Assembly (NCBI RefSeq): GCF_004683865.2
Contig: NZ_CP040763.1
Span: 124,001-188,000 of the forward strand
DNA length: 64,000 nt
Direction: 5' to 3'
Source of the DNA: Paracoccus liaowanqingii
GTDB taxonomy: Bacteria > Pseudomonadota > Alphaproteobacteria > Rhodobacterales > Rhodobacteraceae
Below are positions 25,500 to 34,967 of this stretch, in pieces. The notes beneath the pieces were generated by a model. That model was not told the origin of the DNA. It was given only the letters and a program-made list of their open reading frames with translations, and made no database searches. The position numbers and the translations under genes were made by a program. How positions within the stretch are numbered: position 1 is the first letter of the stretch; each line of letters starts with the position of its first letter.

Positions 25500-26194
25500 C
25501 GGTGGTCCTCCTTGGAATCATCGCGCTGAGCGTTGGTCTTGTCTGGTATATGCCAGCGCGGGTGGTGGTGCATCACGCAAACCTGCCTTTGGGCGAGGCG
25601 GTGGTATCTGGCAGGGCGTTGGCGGGGGCCGCGGATCTGCCACAGGGGTATCGCGCGGAATGGCGGATCAATGCGGGACGTAGCTTGCTGGCCTTTTCGC
25701 CGACATTCGATGTGACTGCGATCGGGCTGGGGGCGGACCTGCGGGGCCGCGTGTCGCTCCTGCCGGGGAAATACACCCTGCGTGCGCTCAGTGGTACCGT
25801 GGGGTGGCCGATGGTCACACAGCTGATGCCCGGTCTGGCGATCGGCTGCGATCTGACGGCCAGCTTCGATGATCTGGCGGTCCGTCAGGCGGGTGCTGCG
25901 CGTGATGCGTCGGGCGGGCTGCGGACTGGGCCAGGAAGCTGTGCCCGGCTGGACGGCAGCGTCAGCGGCGTGCCGGTACCCGCGCTGATAGCCACGCTGA
26001 ACGGAGTCGAGGATGGCGTGCAGGGCGTGCTGGCGGCGCAAAGCGCGCCCGACACTCCGTTTGCCACCGCCACGCTGACCGATCAGAACAGACTGATCTT
26101 GCGGGTACATGCGGCGGGTGCCCGGCTGGTTCCCGGCATGCCCGCCACATCCGATAGCGAGATAGAGCTGCCGCTGTCGGCCATCCTGCCTTGA
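25433..26194 (+). CDS. gspN: Type II secretion protein GspN
   Basis: A 253-residue inner-membrane protein with one N-terminal helix (VVLLGIIALSVGLVWYM) and a periplasmic part with GspN features: MPARVVVHHANLPLGEAVVS, LRGRVSLLPGKYTLRALSGT and a GDVTASF-like strand. It belongs to the platform, probably as a scaffold near GspC/GspD. It is the only gsp gene in its immediate surroundings on the plus strand. Its start at 25433 overlaps the divergent lipoprotein gene start (25499) by 67 bp; a later GTG at 25502 would avoid this but shortens the cytoplasmic tail. Confidence 0.85.
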   Translation: MPEAIDTRSDGKSRLRTVVLSSSVVLLGIIALSVGLVWYMPARVVVHHANLPLGEAVVSGRALAGAADLPQGYRAEWRINAGRSLLAFSPTFDVTAIGLGADLRGRVSLLPGKYTLRALSGTVGWPMVTQLMPGLAIGCDLTASFDDLAVRQAGAARDASGGLRTGPGSCARLDGSVSGVPVPALIATLNGVEDGVQGVLAAQSAPDTPFATATLTDQNRLILRVHAAGARLVPGMPATSDSEIELPLSAILP

Positions 26195-26201
26195 GGCGCC
26201 G

Positions 26202-27446
26202 TCAGACCCCCGCAAGGCTGTTCATCGACACGATGGGCAGCAGGATCGCCAACACCATGATCATCACGAACCCGCCCATGATCAGCAGGATCGCCGGTTC
26301 GACCAGCGCCACCAGCGCGCGCACCCAGGCATCCAGATCGCGCTGCTGATCGGTTGCGGCACGGTCCAACGCGTCGCCCAGATGGCCACCGGCCTCGCCG
26401 CTGGCGACCATCGCGATCAGCATGGCAGGAAAGACCCCGGCCTCTTCCATGGCGCGTTTTAGGCTGATACCCTGCCGGATCTTTTCTGTGGCGTCCACCA
26501 CGCGGGCGCGCACGAATAGGTTGGGTGTGACGTCGGATGCGGCGGCCAACGCCTCGATCAGGGGCACGCGGCTTTGCACCAACGTGGCCAGCGTGCCTGC
26601 GAATTGCGATGCGTTCATGCGCTGGACGACGCGTGCGGTGGGGCGGCGCGTGGCCAGCACTCGGTGCCAGCGCAGTCGGTTCTGCCCTGTGCCCAGCCAG
26701 CGTCGGAACCCAAAAGCCGCAGCCACCACCAATCCCAAGGCAATCAGCCCGTATCCGCGCACGAGATCCGATACTGCGATCAGCGCCCGCGTCAGGAACG
26801 GCAGGTCCGCGCCGCGCGCGCTGAACACGCGCATGATGTCAGGGATCACAAAGGCCATCAGCATGGTGATGATCGCCAGGCTGACAAAGGCCAGCAGCGC
26901 CGGATACAGCAACGCCAGCTGGACGGTCTGGCGGTTTCGGGCGCGGTTCTCAACGAAATTCGCCAGATGCGCCATGACCTGATCCAGCCGCCCCGATTGT
27001 TCCCCCGCCCGGACCGAGGCGCGGTAGAAATCGGAAAACACCTGGGGATACCCGGCCAGCGCCTCGCCAAAGGAACGTCCTTCCAGCACCGCGCCGCGCA
27101 CAGTCAGCAGGATGCCCGCAACCTTGGGCGGCTGCCCCACGGCAATGGCAGACAGTGCGTCTTCGACCCTCAGGCCCGCACCCAGCAGGGTGGACATCTG
27201 CCGGGTGACCAGCGTCAGCGCCGACAGGGGGATCCGTGCGCCCTTGCTGCGACGCGGCACGGACGCGGTGTCGGCGCGGGCAGCCTTGCCAGATTGGGCC
27301 TTACCGGGCGCCACGCCTTCGACCTCCAGCGGCAGCAGGCCGCGCCCGCGCAGGCCCGCGCGGGCGGCGGCGGCGGTCGCGGCCTCGTACATGCCGCTTT
27401 GCGGTTTACCCGCGGCGTCGATGGCTTTGAAACGGAACGCGGGCAT
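26202..27446 (-). CDS. gspF: Type II secretion platform protein GspF
   Basis: A 414-residue polytopic inner-membrane protein that anchors the ATPase GspE. The opening is MPAFRFKAIDAAGK. Two GspF domains repeat the pattern (TRQMSTLLGAGLRVEDALSA near 80, FAGTLATLVQSRVPLIEAL near 285). Three membrane helices follow the usual layout, the last being IMGGFVMIMVLAILLPIVSM. The order gspL-M-E-F on this strand suggests one operon; gspE ends 4 bp before the gspF start. It is convergent with gspN, with 7 bp between stops. Confidence 0.95.
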   Translation of the reverse strand: MPAFRFKAIDAAGKPQSGMYEAATAAAARAGLRGRGLLPLEVEGVAPGKAQSGKAARADTASVPRRSKGARIPLSALTLVTRQMSTLLGAGLRVEDALSAIAVGQPPKVAGILLTVRGAVLEGRSFGEALAGYPQVFSDFYRASVRAGEQSGRLDQVMAHLANFVENRARNRQTVQLALLYPALLAFVSLAIITMLMAFVIPDIMRVFSARGADLPFLTRALIAVSDLVRGYGLIALGLVVAAAFGFRRWLGTGQNRLRWHRVLATRRPTARVVQRMNASQFAGTLATLVQSRVPLIEALAAASDVTPNLFVRARVVDATEKIRQGISLKRAMEEAGVFPAMLIAMVASGEAGGHLGDALDRAATDQQRDLDAWVRALVALVEPAILLIMGGFVMIMVLAILLPIVSMNSLAGV

Positions 27447-27450
27447 GCCC

Positions 27451-28911
27451 TCAGACCTCTTGCACGACGCGGGCGACGTCCTCGATGGTGGTCAGCCCGG
27501 CGCGGATCTGGCGCAGCCCGTCAGTGACCAGACCGGGCCCGTCGCGGCGCGCGGCGTCGGTCAGATCAGCCTCGGACGCACCTTGATGAATCAGGGTTTC
27601 CAGATCGCGGGTGATGGCGATCACCTCGTAGATGCCGGCGCGGCCGCGATAGCCCTGACCATGACAGGACGCGCAGCCCGTGGCGCGGAACACCGTCTCG
27701 CCCACGGCAAGTCCATCGATCAGCGCCGCATCGGCCTGGGTCGCGGGTTCCGGGCGGCGGCAGTCTGTGCACAGGCGACGCACCAGCCGCTGCGCCACGA
27801 CGCCGATCAGCATCGGCGCCAGCAGGAACCGTTCGACCCCCATGTCGATCAGCCGCGATACCGCGCCGATGGCGGTGTTGGTGTGCAGGGTGGACAAGAC
27901 GAAATGGCCCGTCATCGCGGATTCCACGGCGATTTGGGCAGTCTCGCGGTCACGGATTTCGCCCACCATGATCACGTCGGGGTCCTGGCGCAGGATGGCG
28001 CGCAGGCCGCGCGCAAAGGTCAGGTCGGTGCGGGCATTCACCTGCATCTGGCCGATCCCGTCCACGGAATACTCGATCGGATCCTCGACCGTCATGATGT
28101 TGCGGGTGCGGTCGTTCAGATGATCCAGCGCGGCGTAAAGCGATGTTGTCTTGCCCGACCCGGTCGGCCCCGTCACCAGCAGCATCCCGTCGGGCCGCGC
28201 CAGCAGACGGGCAAACACCGCGCCGTCACGCGGGCTCATGCCCAAGCGGTCGAGTCCGAGGCGCGTCTGGTCGCGGTCCAGCAGGCGCATCACCACCCGC
28301 TCGCCATATTGCGAGGGGATGGTCGACACGCGGACATCAACCTCGTGGCCGCCCACGCGCAGCGACACGCGCCCGTCCTGCGGAAGGCGTTTTTCGGCGA
28401 TGTCCAGCCGGGCCATGACCTTGATGCGGCTGACCAACAGGGGCGCCAGTGCGCGCTTGGGTTCGACCATCTGGCGCAGGATGCCGTCGATGCGAAACCG
28501 CACGACAAGTCGTTTCTCCTGCGTCTCGATATGGATGTCGGAGGCGTTTTCGCGGATCGCCTCCAGGAGCAGAGCGTTGATCAGGCGCACGACGGGCGCG
28601 TCGCCCGACTGGTCCAGCAGGTCGTCCACGACCGCAGCCGTATCAGCCAGCGACGCCAGGTCGTCGTCATCGCCCGCTGCGTCCGATGCATCCGAGGCGT
28701 TGTCACGATAGGCCTGTGCCAGCCGCGTGTCGAAATCGGCCTGCGCGACCGGTGCCAGGCGCAGGGCGGGGCCGGCCAGGCGGCGCACCTCGGCAAGGGC
28801 GGAGAGGGGGGCTGCGGGGCGGGCTACGCAGACCGGGCCACCCTCGCCCTGTTCCAGAAGAACCCCGTGCTGGCGGGCAAACGCATACGGCAGACGCATG
28901 TCGGGGGTCAT
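27451..28911 (-). CDS. gspE: Type II secretion ATPase GspE
   Basis: A 486-residue cytoplasmic ATPase that drives pseudopilus growth. Walker A is GPTGSGKTT, the Asp box DPIEYSVDGIGQMQVN, and Walker B/His region GEIRDRETAQIAVESAMTGH. The zinc-binding tetracysteine motif is present as CTDC and CASC, as in bona fide GspE. The N-terminal N1 domain is short. Start ATG 28911 overlaps the gspM stop by four bases; an open extension upstream lies in the gspM coding region and is not used. Confidence 0.95.
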   Translation of the reverse strand: MTPDMRLPYAFARQHGVLLEQGEGGPVCVARPAAPLSALAEVRRLAGPALRLAPVAQADFDTRLAQAYRDNASDASDAAGDDDDLASLADTAAVVDDLLDQSGDAPVVRLINALLLEAIRENASDIHIETQEKRLVVRFRIDGILRQMVEPKRALAPLLVSRIKVMARLDIAEKRLPQDGRVSLRVGGHEVDVRVSTIPSQYGERVVMRLLDRDQTRLGLDRLGMSPRDGAVFARLLARPDGMLLVTGPTGSGKTTSLYAALDHLNDRTRNIMTVEDPIEYSVDGIGQMQVNARTDLTFARGLRAILRQDPDVIMVGEIRDRETAQIAVESAMTGHFVLSTLHTNTAIGAVSRLIDMGVERFLLAPMLIGVVAQRLVRRLCTDCRRPEPATQADAALIDGLAVGETVFRATGCASCHGQGYRGRAGIYEVIAITRDLETLIHQGASEADLTDAARRDGPGLVTDGLRQIRAGLTTIEDVARVVQEV

Positions 28912-29381
28912 CGTTCCAGCACCATGGTTGCATTGACCACACCAGGGGCTGGGCGGCGGGACAGGTCTAACTCTGTGGCGCGCAGGGCGCTGTCGCGGGC
29001 CATCGCCTCCAGCCACAGGACCAATGTCTGGAACGCAGCGTCGTCCACGGTGACGCGGATGCGCTCGCCTTCCGGTTCCAGACGGCGGATCGTCAGGTCG
29101 AACCCTGATGCGGCCTCGGTCACGATGGCGTTCAGCGCGCGGGCGTCGACAGGTCCTGCAGGGGCGGCAGGTACGCTGCCCATTTGCAGCGCGACGAGCG
29201 CGCGGTCGTACAATGCGATCTGCTGGCTGGCGGCGTGACGGCGCGACTGCACCGGCTGCCAGATCAGCGTGACTGCAACCCACACCAGCAGTACCGCCGC
29301 GCCGATGCCCAGCAGCCAGCGTTCGCGCGGCGTGCGTTCGGAAAGCCAGCGGGGCAGCCAGTCGCGCATCGTCCCGGTCAT
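28908..29381 (-). CDS. gspM: Type II secretion protein GspM
   Basis: A 157-residue inner-membrane protein with one helix (LLGIGAAVLLVWVAVTLIW) after a short basic cytoplasmic segment, then a periplasmic ferredoxin-like domain (about 80-155, DLTIRRLEPEGERIRVTVDD). It pairs with GspL and holds GspE at the membrane. It overlaps gspL upstream and gspE downstream by four bases each. Confidence 0.88.
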   Translation of the reverse strand: MTGTMRDWLPRWLSERTPRERWLLGIGAAVLLVWVAVTLIWQPVQSRRHAASQQIALYDRALVALQMGSVPAAPAGPVDARALNAIVTEAASGFDLTIRRLEPEGERIRVTVDDAAFQTLVLWLEAMARDSALRATELDLSRRPAPGVVNATMVLER

Positions 29382-30448
29382 GGCGCGCGCCGCGAAACGG
29401 TCATCTGCACTTCGGCCGCACCGTCGCGGGTGGTGGCGGCACCGGCCTGAACGGACAGGCCCGCGTCCTGCAGACTGGCCTCGATCTGCTGCAGGGCGGC
29501 CAGATCGGCGGCCTCCAGCGTCATCACGATGCTGTCCTGCACATAGCTGAGATCGGTCAGCGTGACCTGTCCCGCCTGATCGGCCATCGCGGCAAAGACC
29601 TGAGGGGCCAGATCCAGAAACCCGGTCCCCGCTGTCACCCCCGACGCGGTCAGCGCCTGCGACAGGCTGGCCGTCAGGTCCGCGCCCACCGGCTGGCCTG
29701 CGGCGCTCAGGGCGGCGCGCAGTTCCACCTCCCGGGCTGTCTCTATGCGGGTCAGGGCGATCATGTCGGCAGTGGCTATCATCAGATGGCCCAACAGAAA
29801 CGCCAAAAGCACGGCGATCGCAAGACGAGCCCCGCGCGGCAGGCGGACCACGCCGCCGGGCCTGATCCCTGCCATCAGGTCGAACCGCGCTAGCGTCGGA
29901 TCAGGACCGGCGGGCAGGGGCAGCATGTCCGTGACGGCCATCCCATCGGGCAGCGGACCGCCGCAGGAATGCAATGGTGGCGACCCCGACATGGTCCACA
30001 ATACGGTCGCGCTGGCAGGATCGGTGGCAAGGCCGGTCCCGTCGGGCAGGCGCACCAGCACACGCCCTGGCTGGCCCAGCACCGCCCATCCGCCCTCTGG
30101 AACCGGCAAGGTCAGCACGTCGGGCAGCAGGCGGTGCCCCTGCGGCACCGTCACATCCGCCAACACCTGACGGCTGACGACCGCGACCAGCCAGCGCCCG
30201 TCGGGCATCTGCGGTCCCGGCACGACATGCACCTGATCCAGCGATTGGGCCAGATCATCCTCGATCGCAAACCCAGTGGCGATGCGCCGTTGTGCGGCAG
30301 ACATGGCGGGCAGGGTGACCGACAACAGCAGCACATCCTCGGATGGCAGAAATGTCACGTCGTCGGGCACAGTTACGGGCCGGGTGGCAATCAGGGGTCT
30401 GGTCACGTCACGGTCGGGCAGGGCTGCAGCAGGGCTAATCGCGGTCAT
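29378..30448 (-). CDS. gspL: Type II secretion protein GspL
   Basis: A 356-residue bitopic protein. The cytoplasmic actin-like region (about 1-215) contains VLLLSVTLPAMSAAQRRIATG and FAIEDDLAQSLDQVHVV, the part that binds GspE. A single helix (AIAVLLAFLLGHLMIATADM) and a periplasmic ferredoxin-like domain (LSYVQDSIVMTLEAADLAAL) follow. It is the first gene of the leftward gspL-M-E-F operon, divergent from gspG. No strong ribosome site is visible before ATG 30448. Confidence 0.88.
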   Translation of the reverse strand: MTAISPAAALPDRDVTRPLIATRPVTVPDDVTFLPSEDVLLLSVTLPAMSAAQRRIATGFAIEDDLAQSLDQVHVVPGPQMPDGRWLVAVVSRQVLADVTVPQGHRLLPDVLTLPVPEGGWAVLGQPGRVLVRLPDGTGLATDPASATVLWTMSGSPPLHSCGGPLPDGMAVTDMLPLPAGPDPTLARFDLMAGIRPGGVVRLPRGARLAIAVLLAFLLGHLMIATADMIALTRIETAREVELRAALSAAGQPVGADLTASLSQALTASGVTAGTGFLDLAPQVFAAMADQAGQVTLTDLSYVQDSIVMTLEAADLAALQQIEASLQDAGLSVQAGAATTRDGAAEVQMTVSRRAP

Positions 30449-30570
30449 CTTCGGCCAGTTCGCTTGCTATGATGCTCCATTTTCTTCATGCTGAAATTAG
30501 GATGTCAAACCATGCACGGTTTCAAGAGATATGAGGCCGCGCCCGCCAAATCTGCGTGAAAGCCCGACCC
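30449..30570. promoter_or_regulatory. Divergent promoter region of the two gsp operons
   Basis: About 120 bp between the gspL and gspG starts. It should hold promoters for both the leftward L-M-E-F and rightward G-H-I-C-D units. AAACC and GGTTT form a short inverted repeat around ATGCAC near 30505-30520. No sigma-70 consensus is strong enough to mark. Confidence 0.5.
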
Positions 30571-31050
30571 ATGCGCCTGAAGCCCCGCCGCAACCGCAAC
30601 AGCCGCGACCCTGAAAGCGGCGTCACTTTGATCGAGATGATGGTCGTGCTGGTCATCATCGGCATTGTCGCAGCCCTTGTCGTGCCGCAGGTGATCGGGC
30701 GCCCGGACGAGGCGCGTGTTGCCGTGGCTGGTGCAGACATGCGCACCATTTCCTCCAGCCTGGAAATGTACCGCCTGGATAACCGCACCTATCCGACCAC
30801 GGCACAGGGATTGTCGGCGCTGTCGGTCCAGCCCTCGCAGGCGCCCCTGCCGGTGAACTGGGCCACGGGCGGTTATCTGCCGGACTTGCCCGTCGATCCG
30901 TGGGGCAACCCCTACGAATATAGAGCCCCGGCCGAGGCCGGCCCGTATGAAATACTGTCACTTGGCGCCGATGGCGCGCCGGGCGGCGAAGGCGTGGATG
31001 CCGACATTCGTCAGGGACCGGGTGTCGCCACCGCCGGTGCGGGTGGATGA
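30571..31050 (+). CDS. gspG: Type II secretion major pseudopilin GspG
   Basis: A 159-residue major pseudopilin. The basic leader is cut at ESG|VTLIEMMVVLVIIGIVA with Glu at +5. The C-terminal domain has the GspG calcium-loop features (LDNRTYPTTAQGLSALSVQP, PVDPWGNPYEYRAP, LSLGADGAPGGEG). It assembles into the pseudopilus that pushes substrates through the secretin. I take ATG 30571; a GTG at 30556 would add five residues. It opens the rightward operon. Confidence 0.94.
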   Translation: MRLKPRRNRNSRDPESGVTLIEMMVVLVIIGIVAALVVPQVIGRPDEARVAVAGADMRTISSSLEMYRLDNRTYPTTAQGLSALSVQPSQAPLPVNWATGGYLPDLPVDPWGNPYEYRAPAEAGPYEILSLGADGAPGGEGVDADIRQGPGVATAGAGG

Positions 31051-31541
31051 CGTCACGCCACGGGACGGACAGGCGCGTGCGGGACCGTCAGGCGGGCCTG
31101 ACCCTGATCGAAGTGTTGGTGGTGATCGCCGTGATCGGCGTCGCCACTGGCGCCACGATGATGGGCCTGAACGGCGCCGACCGAGGCGCCCGTGCACAAT
31201 CCGAGGCCGTGCGCCTGTCGCGTCAGCTGACGCTGGCCGTGGACGAGGCCATGATTTCCGGTCTGGCCCTGCAGTTGGTCTGGGACGCGGACGGATATTC
31301 CTTTCAGCAATGGCAGAAAGCGGGGGACGGATGGGGTCCTGCCTCGGTTCCGGGGCTGGCCATGCGGCATGACATCCGCGCGCCGTTGCAGATGGGCATG
31401 GCGGGCGATGGCGGCGCGGTCCTGATCGCGGCCAGCGGCAGCGGCCCGGCCCGGCAGATCCTGTTCGCCGGCGTGGGCGTGCCTTGGACCGTTGGCTTTG
31501 ACGGCTTCACCGCTCTGGCCGGACCGCAGGAGCCCGCATGA
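31047..31541 (+). CDS. gspH: Type II secretion minor pseudopilin GspH
   Basis: A 164-residue pseudopilin with leader QAG|LTLIEVLVVIAVIGVATG and a C-terminal beta domain of the GspH/FimT kind (AQSEAVRLSRQLTLAVDEAM, LQLVWDADGYSFQQW). It sits at the pseudopilus tip complex. Its start overlaps the gspG stop by four bases and its stop overlaps gspI. Confidence 0.9.
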   Translation: MTSRHGTDRRVRDRQAGLTLIEVLVVIAVIGVATGATMMGLNGADRGARAQSEAVRLSRQLTLAVDEAMISGLALQLVWDADGYSFQQWQKAGDGWGPASVPGLAMRHDIRAPLQMGMAGDGGAVLIAASGSGPARQILFAGVGVPWTVGFDGFTALAGPQEPA

Positions 31542-31900
31542 GGCGCGCGCCCGATGCCGGTTTCACCCTGATCGAGACGTTGGTCGCGTTGGCGATCCTG
31601 GCGATGTCGGCCATGGCCTTGCTGGGCGCGACCGAGGCGCATATCCGCACTATCGCCGCGCTGGAATCCCGTGCCGCCGCGCAGTGGGTGGCCGAGAATT
31701 ATCTGGCCGAACTAGCCGTAGGTGCGGATCCCGACGCCGAACCCGCGCCGATGCTGGGCGTCAGCCTGTCGGTCACCGAGACGCGCAGCCCGACCAGCGA
31801 CCCCGATCTGGAACAGGTCGATCTGGCTGCAACTGATCGTGCCGACGGACGTGTCTATGCCAGACTGACGGGATTTGTGATGCGCGGGGCGGACAGATGA
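31538..31900 (+). CDS. gspI: Type II secretion minor pseudopilin GspI
   Basis: A 120-residue pseudopilin with leader DAG|FTLIETLVALAILAMSAM, Glu at +5, then ALESRAAAQWVAENYLAELA, a GspI hallmark, and a short beta domain. It initiates the tip complex with GspJ and GspK. Four-base overlaps link it to gspH and gspC. Confidence 0.92.
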   Translation: MRRAPDAGFTLIETLVALAILAMSAMALLGATEAHIRTIAALESRAAAQWVAENYLAELAVGADPDAEPAPMLGVSLSVTETRSPTSDPDLEQVDLAATDRADGRVYARLTGFVMRGADR

Positions 31901-32760
31901 TCGACATAGCACGCCTTACCGGTGGCATGCCGGTCCGGATTTGGCCGGCGGCCTTGTGGACGCTGGCCGCAGCGACTGCGATCAATCTTGGCTGGTCCGC
32001 GGCCCCGGTCATCTGGCGCTTGGCTGGGCAGGATGGCCAGATCATTCCCGCCTTCGCGGGTCCTCAGGCCGCCGCTGCAGCGCGCACCGATCTGGCGCCG
32101 CTGCTGGACTTTGCGCCATTCGGTCAAGACAGCTTGCCCACACCCGAACCGCAGGTGACGGGCGAAACCAGCCTTGGCCTGACGTTGCTGGGTGTGACGA
32201 TCGGGAACCCGGCCTCGGCGTCGCGGGCGATCATCTCGGGCGGGGACACGCCGGTAGCCAGCTATCCCGTTGGTGCACGCGTCCTGGGAAATGCCGATGT
32301 GGCCGAGGTTAACGCTGATCATGTCGTGCTGCGCGTCGACGGCAGATTGGAAACGCTGTCATTCGCCGATACGCGAACTGCCACCGCGAGGGCCGTGGGC
32401 GGCAACCTGCGCAACCTGATTCCGCAAGCGACGCAGGCCGCGCCGACCAACACGTCCAATGCGCCCGAGGACGTGATCAACCGTTACCGCGCCGCGATTC
32501 AAGCAGATGCGCTTGGCGTTCTGGACAGGCTGGGTGTGACCCCAACACCCGATGGCTATCAAATCGGTGTCAATGCCTCGCCGGGGGTCTTGCAGGCTGG
32601 TATGCGTCCGGGTGACGTGATCACATCCGTGAACGGTCAGCGGGTGGGGGACATGGAGGCCGACCGGCGATATTTCGACCAGGTTGCGGCGTCGGGCCGT
32701 GCCCGTGTCGAATTACAACGTGACGGGCAGGCGATTGTCATGTCATTTCCTCTCAAATGA
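31897..32760 (+). CDS. gspC: Type II secretion protein GspC with PDZ domain
   Basis: A 287-residue inner-membrane protein linking the platform to the secretin. One N-terminal helix (WPAALWTLAAATAINLGW) is followed by the homology region (LGLTLLGVTIGNPASASRAI, VASYPVGARVLGNADVAEVN), which contacts GspD, and a C-terminal PDZ domain (SPGVLQAGMRPGDVITSVNG) thought to help select substrates. It overlaps gspI and gspD by four bases. Having gspC directly before gspD is the usual order, here placed after gspG-H-I. Confidence 0.92.
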   Translation: MIDIARLTGGMPVRIWPAALWTLAAATAINLGWSAAPVIWRLAGQDGQIIPAFAGPQAAAAARTDLAPLLDFAPFGQDSLPTPEPQVTGETSLGLTLLGVTIGNPASASRAIISGGDTPVASYPVGARVLGNADVAEVNADHVVLRVDGRLETLSFADTRTATARAVGGNLRNLIPQATQAAPTNTSNAPEDVINRYRAAIQADALGVLDRLGVTPTPDGYQIGVNASPGVLQAGMRPGDVITSVNGQRVGDMEADRRYFDQVAASGRARVELQRDGQAIVMSFPLK

Positions 32761-34967
32761 TGGGCACGATGCTTCAGTTTCGCATAGGATTTCTCTTGCT
32801 GGGCCTGGGTTTTCCGGGCCTGGTTTCTGCGCAGGTGGCGGACGCTCCTGACCCTGTGCTGCCCGGCCCAAATGTGTCAGCGCCGAACGTGATCGAGGAA
32901 TCGACCCTGCCGTCCCCGGCCGATGCGATCCTGCCCCCGCTGGAGGAGCAGGCCGCGCCCGACGGATCGATTACGCCGCCGGTTACAAGCTTACCGCCTG
33001 CCACGTCCATTCCCGCGCCCGCGATCCTTCCGGAAAGTCCGGTCCTGGCAGACAGCGGCCCCACCTTTGTCATCAACCTGCGCGATGCCGACATCCGCTC
33101 TTTGTCTGAACAAGTGTCTGAAATCACCAGCCGCACTCTGGTGCTGGACCCGAACGTGACGGGGGTTGTGACGGTCATCTCGACCACGCCGCTAACGGCG
33201 GCGGGGGTTTGGGAATTGTTCCAGTCGGTGCTGGCCGTGCAGGGGTTCGCGGCGCTGCCGTCGGGCGATCTGTGGCGCATCGTGCCCCAGGCCACCATCC
33301 GCGAAGGTGGGACCACGCCGCAGGAAACGCCCAATCCGGGGCGGCTGGACGTGATCACCGAACTGGTGACCCTGCGCAATTTTCCAGCCACGACGGCGGT
33401 CGCGGCCCTCCGCCCACTGGTCGCCAGCTTTGGGTACATCGAGGCGATCGTGGATACCAACACGCTGGTCATCACCGACACGGCGGAAAACGTTCGCCGG
33501 ATCGAGGATATTGTTCGGGCGCTGGACGTCGATAACGGACAAGAGGTCTATTCGATCCGCGTTCGGAACGCCGACGCAACAGAGGTGGGCGCGGCGCTGC
33601 AAGGTGCGCTTGGATCGGCAGTCGAGGGGGCAGCAGGGAATGCCCTGATACCTCGCGTAACCGTCGACGCGCGGTCGAACACGATCCTCTTGAACACAGA
33701 TCCCGAGACCATTGCGGTTGCCCGCGACATCGTGGCCAGTCTCGATGTGCCCGGCCCGCCGGTGCCGTCGGTCCTACCTATTACCCGAGTCTACAACCTG
33801 CGCTTTGCCGACGCGGAATCCATGGCCGAGGTGCTGCAGGGACTGGTGGGGTCCGGGGGGTTGGCCACCAATCCGATCGCGGAATCGCTGCCCGATCCCG
33901 ATTTTTTCAGCGGAGAGGTCGTGGACGCCACGCTCGGGCAACTGGCTACCGCGCCCCCGGTGTCGTCGCTGGCGGCTGAGGATATCTCGATCCAGGCAGT
34001 GGTTGATTCCAATGCCATCGTCGTGCGCGCCCGCGCTGAGGTGCAGGCCGATCTGGCCGCCCTGATCGGTCAACTGGACCAGCGCCGACCCCAGGTCCTG
34101 ATCGAGGCCGCCATCGTCGAGGTGTCGGGCGACATCGCCGAGGCACTGGGCGTACAGCTAGGCTTTGGTGCCGCCGCCCCGCCTGCTGGCTTTGCGGCCA
34201 CCTCGTTTTCGCCAGGCGGGCCAACCCTGCGCAACATCCTGACACTGCTGGGCGCGCCGGTCGCGGGGGGGGTGTCGCCGCAGGGCTTGTCTATCGGACT
34301 GTCCAGTCAGGATGAATTCGGCGTCCTGCTGCAGGCGCTTGGATCATCGACCAAGGCGAACCTCTTGTCGAACCCGTCGATCACCACGCTCGACAATCAG
34401 GCGGCCGAAATTATCGTCGGCCAGAACGTGCCATTTCGAACAGGATCCTTTACCAGCGAAGGCAGCACTCAGAACACGATCGAGCGCCGCGACGTGGGCA
34501 TCACGATGCGTGTCATTCCCCGGGTGAACCAAGGCGATGTGGTGCAGTTGGACATCGAACAAGAGGCATCCTCGCTTGCGCAATCAACCGTACAGGGAGC
34601 TGCCGACCTGATCACCAACACCCGCAGCATCAAGACCACCGTGCTGGCCGACAATGGCGGCACGATCGTGCTGGGCGGCCTGATCTCCGACGACCGACAG
34701 ACGAACCAGACTGATGTACCGGGCCTCAGCCGGATCCCCGTGGTTGGCGGTCTGTTCCGATCGCGCCAGGAATCTGCGCGCCGCCAGACGCTGTTCGTCT
34801 TCCTACGCCCGACAATTCTGCGAACACGGGGCGATGCCCAAGCCGTTTCGGGCAACAGGTTCCAACGCCTCCGCGCGATTGAGGCGGCGCCCCCGGACCA
34901 AGGCAGCCTGCTACTTGCACCCAAACCCGTTCAACGTTTGCCGGTCGAGATTGATGGATTGTATTAA
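32757..34967 (+). CDS. gspD: Type II secretion secretin GspD
   Basis: A 736-residue outer-membrane channel. The signal peptide (FLLLGLGFPGLVSAQ) is followed by a Pro-rich linker of about 80 residues, N0-N3 ring domains (FVINLRDADIRSLSEQVSEI at N0, later IRVRNADATEVGAALQGAL), and the secretin core (QNVPFRTGSFTSEGST, VGITMRVIPRVNQGDVVQLD, GGTIVLGGLISDD, VPGLSRIPVVGGLFRSR). The linker before N0 is longer than usual. No pilotin is recognised next to it. The last 14 bases overlap the start of the DUF4198 gene. Confidence 0.95.
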   Translation: MMGTMLQFRIGFLLLGLGFPGLVSAQVADAPDPVLPGPNVSAPNVIEESTLPSPADAILPPLEEQAAPDGSITPPVTSLPPATSIPAPAILPESPVLADSGPTFVINLRDADIRSLSEQVSEITSRTLVLDPNVTGVVTVISTTPLTAAGVWELFQSVLAVQGFAALPSGDLWRIVPQATIREGGTTPQETPNPGRLDVITELVTLRNFPATTAVAALRPLVASFGYIEAIVDTNTLVITDTAENVRRIEDIVRALDVDNGQEVYSIRVRNADATEVGAALQGALGSAVEGAAGNALIPRVTVDARSNTILLNTDPETIAVARDIVASLDVPGPPVPSVLPITRVYNLRFADAESMAEVLQGLVGSGGLATNPIAESLPDPDFFSGEVVDATLGQLATAPPVSSLAAEDISIQAVVDSNAIVVRARAEVQADLAALIGQLDQRRPQVLIEAAIVEVSGDIAEALGVQLGFGAAAPPAGFAATSFSPGGPTLRNILTLLGAPVAGGVSPQGLSIGLSSQDEFGVLLQALGSSTKANLLSNPSITTLDNQAAEIIVGQNVPFRTGSFTSEGSTQNTIERRDVGITMRVIPRVNQGDVVQLDIEQEASSLAQSTVQGAADLITNTRSIKTTVLADNGGTIVLGGLISDDRQTNQTDVPGLSRIPVVGGLFRSRQESARRQTLFVFLRPTILRTRGDAQAVSGNRFQRLRAIEAAPPDQGSLLLAPKPVQRLPVEIDGLY

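Noticed and set aside
27112..29238. A plus-strand open frame of about 700 codons across gspE and gspF
   Set aside because: It mirrors the real minus-strand genes in GC-rich DNA. Its residues are rich in Arg, Gln, His and Gly without family motifs, while the minus strand has full GspE and GspF signatures.
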